Below are positions 49,801 to 61,800 of a DNA stretch of 64,000 nucleotides, piece after piece. The position numbers and the translations under genes are program-made. The notes beneath the pieces are model-generated. The model saw only the letters and a list, made by a program, of their open reading frames with translations. It was not told the origin of the DNA and ran no database searches. The DNA is from Phascolarctobacterium_B sp045598345 (GTDB lineage: Bacteria; Bacillota; Negativicutes; Acidaminococcales; Acidaminococcaceae): the NCBI GenBank assembly GCA_045598345.1, contig JAZLLX010000093.1, forward strand, positions 1-64,000, in the 5' to 3' direction. Position 1 is the stretch's first letter, and every line of letters starts with the position of its first letter.

Positions 49801-52800
49801 ATACTGTCAGCAGAATTAGAAATGTTGTTGTTCAAATTACCGGTACCAAGTTTAACAGTACCATCATTAACTACACTGTTGGCGATATTTGCAGCGGTAA
49901 TAGTTAATGTGCCTGCATTTTCAATTCTGTTAGATACCTTACCGGAAATTTCAATCTTGGAGCCGGACTGCAATTTCAACAAGCCCTCATTTCCGGTAAC
50001 AGTATGATCAAATACATAGCCGGTTGAGCCGCCGCTCAATACTAATGTACCCTGGTTGCCAAGTACATTGTCGCTTATATTCAAGCGGCTGACATTTGTG
50101 GTGAGGCCGGCACCGGATTCAATAACTAAGTTTCTCTGGGTAATGGTCTTGGAAGTATTGTTCAGCATTGCACCTGTTAAAGTCAAATAGCCGCCATCTA
50201 CAATGCCAAATTCCAAATCCCTGTCTTCGTTAAGATTCAAGGTCAGGCCGCCTGCATTAGAAATGTCCTGTTTTAAAGTTAAATTATCAATACCGGTAAC
50301 CAAAGTTGCCGCACTGGCAATTTCTAATTTATCCTGATTAATTTGTCTGTTATTGTTATTGGCAAAATTACCGGATACAAGTTTCAGTTTGCCTGTAGAA
50401 TCATCAATACTGTTGGTGAGGGCAATGTTGTTGCTGTTGGTCAAATTCAATGTGCCTGCATTAGTTATCTTATCATCACTGATACTTAATTTCGCCATAT
50501 CGGTAGTGAGATTTGCCCCGGTATTGATTGTCAAGGCCTTTTGTTCAATATTCTTGCCTTGATTATTGATTGTGCCATTGATTGTGAGAGTGCCGGTCTT
50601 TGTTTCCTGAATATCTTTAATATTGGCAACAAGATTTCCTGTGCCGTTAATTACCATAGTTCCAGTGTTAGTTACATCATTACCGATGTTATTAACCTGT
50701 GCAGTAAAGCGGCCGGCATTATTAACCGTACCGGATATCTTCTTATTGTCAACAACTGCAGTCAATGCCGCATTTTCTGCAATGCTGACTGTATTATCAA
50801 TCTTCTCTTCAGCAGTAACTGTACCATTTATTTCCAGTTTGCCGCCACCGACTACTGCATTTGCCAATGTGCCTGTGCTGAGCAAGAGGATTGTACCTGC
50901 ATTGGTAATATCATTAGTTACGCTTAATTTGTCCACATCAACAGACAAACTGCCATTATTGAGAACCTGTAATTCCTTCTGACTGATTCCTTTGTGATTT
51001 TCCATTGTTACAGAAGATGCATCAATGATTAAGGTTCCGGTTGCACTGCCAGGCGCATGAGAATCCTTAATGTCTCCGTTCATAGAAATGGAACTGTCAG
51101 TTAATGTTAAAGTACCGTCATTAGTAATGCTGTTGCCAATAATTGTGCCGGCAGCGGCCGCATCAATTGTTACATTACCTTTATTGATAATTACATCGCC
51201 ATTAAATCCGCTTACGGATGTGATATTCACAAGTTCTAATTTATCGGTATTGCGTACGGTAACACCGGTGTGCATATCAACCCCTTCAGCACCGTTGAGG
51301 TAGAACTCTTCATTGCCATCAATGGTTAAAATACGATTGCCGCTTGCCGGATTGATTGTGTTGGCAAATTCACCCAAATCATCTGTTACGTCATAATTTG
51401 TTTCCAAAACAAATTTGTTTCTGTTATTTGCATCCGCAGCGTTAGCAATTTCATCACCTGCGTATCTGCCATCCACCACTTTGTTTTGAATAATATCTGC
51501 CAAAGTGAAGCCGTAGTCCTTAGTAACTTTAACATCACCTGTTGCTCCGCTACCAGTATAAATTTGTTCAAGAATATACTTGTAAGCGCCTTCATAAACG
51601 GTCTTGCCGGTAATAGTAAGGTCGGTCAGATTGGTGGAATCCACTAAAGTAATATTGACAGATTCACGTACACCTTTCTTCCAACCGGTTATAGCAACAT
51701 CATCTAAAGTGAGAATAGTTCCCGCCAGTACATTAATTGCCTTGATTTGGTCATATTGGGTATTGCTGCCAAAGGTTGCACTGCCATAAGTTTCATTGTT
51801 AAAGGAAATGTCTAAGGACAGTTTGCTTAATCCGCCCAAGGAATCAGTTACGGTCAAGATGTCATTATTTTGACCGTTCTTCATATTGATTGCAGAGCCC
51901 TCAGCCAATGTAAGATTATTGACTTTCAGAGAATTGATTGACATTGCCAAAGTGCCATTATTAACAAGGTTCTGCCCATCCATCTTAGCGCCTGAAATCG
52001 CTGTTAATTTTTTATTCTTTGCAATATTAACAGTACCGCCAGTTCCATTGATTTCCCTGTTCAAAGTACCATTATCGGTGAAGTTAATCGTACCGGTATT
52101 GGTTGCTTTGTTGCCGAGATTGGTAGGAATAATATCCAGTTCACCTTCATTGGTGATTTCTTTAGTAATTGCTTTGTTTGCTGTTGTTGCCTGCAGTTTG
52201 GCTCCGGAAAGGATATGGACTTCATTATTGATTTTGGCCTGGGCATCAATCTTGCCTTCCACTACTAAAGTACCCTCGCCATTTAATTCTTTGGTGAAGG
52301 TCAGTAATGCGCCATTATCTCCTGCACCGCTTAACTGCAATGTACCGTCATTGTTGATAATTGTATCTTGAATACCAAGTTGAACTCCACTGCTATTTGT
52401 CTTATCAATCTTTTCAACATTGGTGGATAATTTGGCGTTTTCTACAATTGTTAAGGTCTGCTGATTCAATACATAGTTCTTTTCATTGGTATAGGTACCG
52501 GAAGTCAGGTTCAAAATACCATTAGTTCCTCTTATATCATTACTGATGTCTGTGGTTGCATTACCTTCATTCAAATTCAAAGTGCCTGTATTTACAATTG
52601 CATTAGCACTGGTAATATGCAAATCTTTCAGTGCTGTGGTTAAGGTGCCGGTAATTGCCAATTTGTTTTGGGTAATAGTGTTATCAGCAGTATTGACAAC
52701 ATCACCGGATACAGTCAACTCACCTACGGTAGCAGTTACAGAGTTGGCCGCAATCGCATTGCTTAAAGTACCGCTGCCTAAGGTCATGGTATTGATATTG

Positions 52801-55800
52801 GTAACAACGCCGCCAACATTATCCGCTGTAATATTCAATGTGCCTTCGTTACGGATTGTATTGGAAATAATACCACCCGCATCATTAGCGGTTAAAGTGG
52901 TTTGGGCATTAATTTCCACCCTGTTGGCAACCGCTTTGTGCAGTGTAATGCTGCTGTCCTGTTTGGAAATAATCAATGTACCGTTTCCGAGCAATCCTTT
53001 GGATAATTCTTTACCTTGACCGCTAATAATGAATGTACCGTTGTTAGTGATATTTTCTGTTTCTGCCGCTATGGTAAGAGCATCCAATGCGGTGGTTAAT
53101 TTGGCATTACTGCCTTCAATAATCAATTCCTTCTGATTGATTGTAGTATCTTTTACAACAAAACTGCCGTCAAGAAGTTTCAATGTTCCGTCACCAACAA
53201 TATTATTGGCAAATTCTGTTTCCGTATTTGCTTTCAGCTGTAATGTGCCTTTATTGCTGATGTCTTCATTGGTTATATCAAGGTCGCTAATATTGGCCGT
53301 CAAATTGCCTGCTGCCAAAATGTTCAAAGATCCTTGAGAAATCTTCTTATTGTTATCTACAACAGTACCTGTAATGTTAAGTACACTGTGTCTGGGTTCA
53401 TGGGTATCAGTAATTTCATTGGTTAAGGTACCGCTACTGAGATTCATTTCGGCCTGGTTATATACGGTATTGCCAACATTGTCAGCCAAAATTGTTAAAG
53501 TGCCTTCATTGGTAATTTTACCTTTTATAATACCGCCGGCAGTTACCGCTTCTAATGCGGAATATTCGTTACTGATGGTAACCGCATTCTCAATAACCTT
53601 ATCAGTCGCAATGCTTGCTTTGTTATCATTTTCACCTTTAATGACTAAAGTGCCTGCGTCATTGGTAAGATTGTAAGCAAATTCTCCTGAACCGTTCAAA
53701 GTGATTGTTCCGGCATTATCAACGGCGAATTCACTAAGCGCAAGTTTGTTGACATCAGTGGTTAAAGAACCGCTTATAATAGCCAGTTTATTCTGAGTGA
53801 TTTTTCCGTTTTCACTTACAACCACATTACCGCCATTAATATTCAAACTGCCTGCAGTACCGGTAAGTTCACCATTTAAGGTAACTGTATTGGCATTCAC
53901 ATTCATAACACCATCATTGATAATATTGGAAGTGAGAGTTGTTCCGGCGGCAGCGCCTTCCATATTAAGAGTTGCACCACTTGCCAACTTAGCAAAGTGA
54001 TTTCTAAATTGAGTAATGGAAGAAATGTTGATAATATTCAACACACTGTTTTCCGGAACAGTAATACCTTCAACAGAACCGCCACCGGAAAGAATCTTGC
54101 TGTTACCGTTAATAGTAAATTCACGATTTTCACCTGTTAATTCACCTAAAGTTTCAGCATTGTACGCATTTTCTTCACCATATAATTTGATTCTGTTAAT
54201 TGAATCAGTATTGCTCAAATCAATATCACTTACGATGGAATAGGTGCTTACTGAACCAGGGTCAAACTTATCAACAACTTTAGTAGCACCAACCGTAATA
54301 TTAGGATCTAATATCTTTGCTTCTGAGAATCTGATTTCATGTGCCGGATCAATATTTGTTTTATCATCAGCAACAACAGTACGGTAATCAATAGTATGAT
54401 TGTCTTGAATAATTTGTGCCAATGAATAACCTTCACGTAAGGTTATCTTAATATTGCCATGACCTGTTTCAGATTTGCTGAAATCATATCTGGTACTGTT
54501 ACTTGTTACAGTAGATACAACATTGTTATCAAAAGTTACAGTATTCTTACTAGGATTAGATTCCTGACCGGTGACACTAACCACTAATTTAGTTGCAGTA
54601 TTGCCAGTTTCCAATTCACCGGTAGGTTCTGCAGTAATATTGATGGATTTTAAAGTCAGCGTGCCGGAAGCACTGTCTGCTGCGTTAATATAGTCGCCCG
54701 CTGTCCCCAAATCTTTACCGTCAGAATTCCAATTTGCCAGGTTAATATCAAAGGCAATGCCGGCACCTGTTTCTGCATTGAAGTAAGTGGTATTAACCGC
54801 TTCGTTAGTGTTGTTGATTAAATCAAATACACCATTTGCGCCTACATTGATTGTAGTTGCCTGAATATTACTTGAACCAGAACCTAATTTTTGACTGCTG
54901 TTGGTGGTCAATGTACCGTTAGAAATGTTCACAGTCATTTGCGCGCCATCAAATACAGCATTTTCTCCTAACTTAACATCGGCGTTAATGATCAAGGTAC
55001 CTTTACTTTCATTAGCAAATCCACTGTTAAGTGTTCCCGCAGAATTAAAGTTCAAAACGCCGTTCTGACCTACATTGATAGTGGCATTGATAATATTGTC
55101 AGGACTGATTGCCAGTTTGGCATTTACATCATCTGCAATATTAAGTTTGCTTTGGTCAATAACGCCTGCAGTAACCGCAACATCGCCTGTAATGGTTGTT
55201 GTACCTGCACCGCCAATATTATTAATTAACGTACCGCCAGTAAGTTTCACACCGCCACCAACAGATTTATTAGTTACAGTTCCGCCAATATTATCGGCAT
55301 TTGCCACCAAAACATTGAAGTTGGCATCTTCCACAATCATGGACTGGCTGATGAGGTCTTCTACAGTAACGGTGCCGCCATTGACAATTACTGTTCCGCT
55401 GCCGGATACTTTTTCATCAAGAGTGCCGCCTGTGAGGGTTAATTTGCTGTTATTATTGATTAAATCGTCACTAATATTCAGGTAATCTGCATTTGTCTGA
55501 AGTTCGCCCGCATTAATGAATAATCCCTTTTGCGTAATTGCTTTAGTATTGGAATTTGTGATGGTGCCGCCATCAATATGCAGTTCGCCAGTTTTTATAG
55601 TTTCATTGTCAAGAATATTGTTTCTTAAAATATAACTGTTAGCGGTATTGATTGACAAAATACCACGGTTAATAATATCTTCCGCAATATACAAATCATC
55701 CAAAGTGGAGGTGAACTTGGAACCATTATCTATCTGCAATTCTTTCTGGGTAATCTTAACGCCACTGTTAATAATAGCTGTATTATCAGTTGCATTACCG

Positions 55801-58800
55801 GTAATATGGAGAACACCCATTGTTGCCTGACCTGCATCAGCAGAAATTTCCTTCCTAATGCTGCCGTTTCCGCTTATATACAAATCACCAAGATTTTGAA
55901 CGGTAGAACCAATATTACCAATATCAATCCGTAATTCACCACTGTTATCAACTTTAATGCTATTTGCAATATGTGCCGCAGCAGTAATCTTACTGTTATC
56001 TGCTACTACAAATTTGCCGTCACCGTCAACAGTATATTCAAAAGTATCTGTACCTGTTAAGGTTAAAGTGCCGGCATTGGAAACCAAACCGCCGCCAACG
56101 GTCAAATTGTTACTATTGATAATCAATCCGCCGTTTTCAGCAATAGTCAGACGATTTTGGTTAATGCTTGCACTATTAGTATTGGCATCAATAGTACCTG
56201 TAGTAATGGAAAGTGCACCTGTAACAGCATTATAGCCAACAATATTATTCTTAAGTTCTTTTGTCCCGTCAGCACTTAAGATTAATTTGCCTGCATTAGC
56301 GATTGCATTTGTCAGGGTGAGTTTTGCAATATCCGAAATGAAGGTTGCCTTATCCATCACAATTAATTCTTTTTGAACAATGTTCTTGGAATCAGCCGGC
56401 ATTTCGGGTACATCTTTGCCTATTTCACCATTACTGATAGTGTTTTGGGTAATTATTAAAGTGCCGGCACTGTTAAGAATGTTGTTCTTAATCGCAGTAG
56501 GCGTTTCATCTTTTGCGTTCAAATTCAATGTTCCTGCGTTATCAATATTGTCTGTAATGGTAAGATTGCTTAATTCAGAAGTGAAGGATGCACCATTCTT
56601 CACATTCAGCTGGTACTGGTTAATGAACATATTTTGCTTGTTGATTACATTACCAATAATATTTAATGTGCCATGTTGTGCCGCTGATGTTTCAGTATTA
56701 TCCCCATTAATGTTGACTTGAATGATATCGTTTGCCAATCCCGTCTTGCCTAAATTCAACTCGCCGGTATTGACAGTAATGCCTTTAAGTGCGGAGGCAG
56801 TGGTTGTCAAAGTGCCTTCATTGTTGATTGTACCGGTAAGTTGTTGTCCGTCTGTTTGGGCAACTACAGTTGCACCGCTGTTGATTTCTAATTCATTTTG
56901 AACATCTTTAGTCAAAATAACTGTGCCACTGTTAGCAAATTCCACAGTACCTTCACCGGTGAAGGAAGTATTGAACTCAACATTATCAGCAGAGCCGTTA
57001 AGAATTAATCTGCCTACATTAGCAATGCTGCCATTGTTAATATGTAAGTTTGCCGCACCAACGGTTAATTCACCATTGGAATTGGTAATAAACAAATTGC
57101 CTTGGGTAATACTGTTATTCGCACCAAATGTAACGGTTGCATTGTCTATGCTTAAGGAACCGCTTCCGGTAATATTGGCACCATTGGCAGTAAAGTCAAT
57201 ATTTCCTTGTTGCAAATTGAGATATCTGTCATTAGTAATTCCACTGCTGATGAGGGTATTGCCGCTGTTAACAGCAGTAATATTGACAGTTCCGTTATTG
57301 GTTACAAAGTCACCGTCAAAGCCCTTAACTTCTTTCAGTCCGGTCAAATTCAGGGTGTCGCCATTGCGGACAGCCATACCGGCAAATTGTCTGCCGGAAG
57401 CATTTTGACTGCCATTAAGAATGTAGGTGTTATCACCATCAATAGTCAAAGTACGTGCAGAACCGTCAGTTAGGTCATTAAATTCCCCAAGGTCTTCAGT
57501 AACTTCATAGTTGGATTCAAGGGTGAACTTGTTACCGCCTTTGGCGATTTCATCACCTGCGTGCTTATTATCAACAACTTTGTTTTGGATGATTTCTGCC
57601 AAACTGAAGCCATAGGTCTTTTCAATATTCAAAGCGCCGCTGCCAACTGTTGATTGTGTAAATACATATTTGTAAGCGCCTGTATAAATAGTTGTTCCTT
57701 CAATGGTCAGACCGGTAGTAGTTCCAGTAAGCAAATCAAGAGTAATGGTCTTGTCAACGCCACCCTTCCAACCTTGGGTTAAGTTCAGGCCGTCCAAGGA
57801 AATAGTAGTACTGTATGCTACAGAAGTTACAGCCAAATTATCAATTGCAGATGCTGTTTGAATTGCTGATGCATCGGACCAAGTGTTGCCAGACAAGTTA
57901 ACATCAACTTTCAAATTGGCATTGCCGCTTAATGTACCTATGGTCAAGGTTTCGGCTGTTGCGCCCGTATTGGTCATGTCAATAACCGCATTATTGGCAG
58001 TTAAGTTGGCAACAGTAATATTATTGCCGTTGGTCTTAAGGCCGGTGCTGTCTTTCAGTGTTACATTCTGACTTGTCATTGAACTGCCGCTGCCCATGGT
58101 GAGAGTGCCTTTGGCAATTTCAATATTGCCTGTTCCGTCAATTACTTTACGGAGTGTGCCGCCATCAGTGAACTTGATGTTACCGGTATTGGTAACATCC
58201 GCACCAATGTTACCGGCAATAGTTTCCAGAGTGCCGGCATTGGTAATGGTACCGCCGCTCATAATCTGACTCAGACCGTCAATAATCAGATGGGCACCTG
58301 TTTCAATATTAACATTGTTTTCAATGCCATATTGGCTTACTTTAAGTTTGGTGCCGGTGCCGGTCAGTTTTAATGTACCATCACCTTGCAAATCATGTTT
58401 GAAGTCATTATCAATACCGCTAAGTACCAAAGTACCTGCATTTTCAATAACTTCCTGAGTTATATCCAAATAGCCGACATTTGTAGTAAGTGTTGCATTT
58501 TCTTTAATTTCTAAAGCATCTTGAGTAATTGCTTTGTTGTCGCTGTTATTTACATGACCGCCGGTAATGGTCAAAATACCGGTAGTGCCAGTAATATTTT
58601 GTTTCAATACAGTACCTGTATCTACAGCACCACTGATATTAAATTTGCCTGTATTGGTAATAGTATCTGCGGCCAAATCCAAATCTGCCAAAGCAGTTGT
58701 TAATGCTCCGCTAATACTCAAAGTGTTTTGAGCAATTCTATTGCCTGCGTTATTGCTTACTGTACCAATTACATTCAAAGTACCTGTCTTATCGGTAATA

Positions 58801-61800
58801 TTCTTTGCCAAAGTACCGTCACCTAAGTTCACAGTGCCGCTGTTGGCAATACCATTAGCACCGCCAATATTATTGGCAAGGATATTCAATGTGCCTGCGT
58901 TAGTAATATTATCACTAATTGTTCCGCCAGTTGTGTTGGCTGTTAAAGTTGCTCTGTTTTCTACGGTAACTTTATTGGCAATGGCTTTGGTTACGGTAAC
59001 ATCAGTTGTACCATTGACATCAGCAATGATTAATTTACCGTCTTTCGTTGCAGTTTCACTTATTTCATTTTCAACTTTGCCCTTGCCTGTTAAGGTGAGA
59101 GTGCCGTCATTGGTAATTGCAGAAGCAATCTTTAAGTTGCTGACATCCGTATTCAACGCACTGTCATCAGCAATGGTTAAATTGTTCTGTTTGATGTCTT
59201 TATCATTGGTGTTATTGATAACCGCACTGGTCAAGGACAAAGTGCCTTCGCCGTCAATGCTGTTGTTCAGTACACCGGGAACGGCTGTGCTTAACTGCAG
59301 AATGCCGGCATTGATAATCTTGGCAGTGTTGTCAATAGCCAAATCCGCCAAATCAGATTTTAAGGTTGCACCGTTCTTAACTTCCAAACCTGCCTGTTCA
59401 ATATAAGCGTTATTGACTGTTGCATCTGTACCGTCAACGATTAATTTGCCGTTGCCGCTGATATTATGAATTAATGTGCCTATACCTAAATTTACAGTAC
59501 CGTCATTGGTAACAGTGTTGCCAACATTAGTTGCGGAAATGCTTAATGTACTGCCGTCCTGAACTTCCATAGTATTGGCAATGGCAGCATTGGCGGTTAC
59601 ATTACCATTATCCACAACAATGAACTTGCCTGTACCATTAACTGCATTATTCAAAGTACCGTCACGGTTCAAACGGAAGGTGCCATCATTATTAATTGTA
59701 TCGTTTACATTTAATTTGGTAACATCAATCTTCAAACTGCCGTCTGCAATATTCAAGGTGTTCTGAGCAATGCTGCCTGTGGAATTGAAGACCACATCAG
59801 CATTGTTGATGTTCATTGTGCCACCATTATTAACAGCAGATTTAACAGTAATGGCGCCGCTGTTAAAGTTAATGGTGCCGGCATTTTGGATTACGGAATC
59901 CAAAGTCATGCCATTTTCCAAGGAATTATCAATATTAATTGTTCCGGAGTTCGCTGCAAAGTAAGTGCCAAAGGAACTGATACTATTAATGTTTTCCAAA
60001 TTCAGAACGCCATTAGTACCTACTGTAATACCTTTCTTAGTACCATCACTGGTCAGGTTAAAGCCGTTACCGTTGATAGTGAAGGTACGGGCGGTTCCGC
60101 CAGCGGTATTAGTCAAAGTACCAAGGGTATTACCTTCAAGCATAGCATCATTTTCTGCTGCACCAGTATTGTAATATGCATAATTAGTGAAGGTTTGAAC
60201 ATTGCCGGCTGCATCAACTACTTTTTCAGATACATTAGTATCTTTCAGCAAGCTATAGAGATTAACAGTAGCCGGTTCAAATGTATCACTGGCAAAGGTG
60301 TTATTTTGGATGATTTGGGCGAGAGTATAGCCCTTGCCTTTTTGAACTTGTAATTTACCGTCATGACCGCCACCGGTTCTATCACCAGTTTCATTATAAA
60401 TTTGAGTTCCGCTGAATGTAAAGCGTGAGAAATCACTGGTAACAGTAACACTCTGACCTTCAATTTCAAAATTAGAATAATCTGTTGCACCTTTGACAAA
60501 ATCTTTAACAACTTTTTCTCCATAACCGAAGGAAGCATCCACATTGGAATTGGTTACATTAACAGTCCCCAAATAGATAGTACCTTTTGCTGTACCGCCA
60601 CTTACTTCAATAGTATCACTGGAGAAGGTGGAGTCAGTGGGTTTGAGATTCTTCAAACTTACATCAATGGAAACATAGGATTTGTCTGTTGTTGTTCCGC
60701 CAGTAACATCCAGTTCACCAAGTTTTATGGTGCTGAAGCCGTTATTAACCATATTCAAGGTGCTGCCCTTGCCAACAATTAATTTGCCTGCATTAACTGC
60801 ATTGGAACCAACATTCAAACTTGCATTGTCGCTTAAAGTGAGGCGAACAGCAGAGTCGGATTCAAAGAGGTCAGTACTGCCAAGTTGAACGGTCTTTTCA
60901 AAGATTACATTACCTGCTTCACCTTTGATTTGCTTATTGTAAGTGCCGCCGGTAGCAAAAGTTAATTCACTACTTGCACCATTCATGGTGATTTCACCTA
61001 CAGCATCAGCCAGATCAATGGTCAAGTTACCTGCTACGTTAATCTTGTTGTTAATGGCCGCTTTGGCGATAACTTTTGCAGTTTCAGTGATAACAGTTGT
61101 GCCGTTGCCTTTAATTTCATTGGCAAGTTTATTATCATCATCATTGCCGCTCAACTTCAATGTGCCATTGGCATTGTCAACAATACCGCCGACATTCTTG
61201 GCATCAATATTCAAAGTTGCCGCATTGTTCAAAGTGATGGCTTGGGCAATTTCACTTTGAGCAGTTAATGTGCCGTTTGCCGCAACAATTACCTTACCGC
61301 CATTGCCGGTAACTTTTTCTTGTAAAATACCTTCGTCAACAAATGTCAAAGTACCTTTATTAGTTATTTCGTTATCACCGATCTTCAAAGCATCCGCATC
61401 AATTTCCAAAGAACCGGCAGTGATGGTCATGGTCTTTTGGGCAATGGACACACCTTCAGCAGCTTTCAGATTACCGCCAGTAATGAGTAATGTACCATAA
61501 GTTGTTACAGTATCGTGTTCCATATCACTTAAAATACTGTTCTTCAAATCAGTACCTTCGATAATGGTCAGAGTACCTTTGTTTTCAATGTCTTCGGAAA
61601 TTACTAATTTAGCCAAATCTGTGGTCAGACCACCTGTGGAAGCAATCTTCAAGATATTTTGAGTGATATTTGCTTTATTAGAAACTTCAGCAGTTACGGT
61701 TAAAGTACCTTTGGTTGCAGTTTCGCTATCTACAATGTCTTTCAACAAAGTGCCTGCACCTAAATTCAGTTCACCTGTATTAGTTACTTTATTGCCGATA

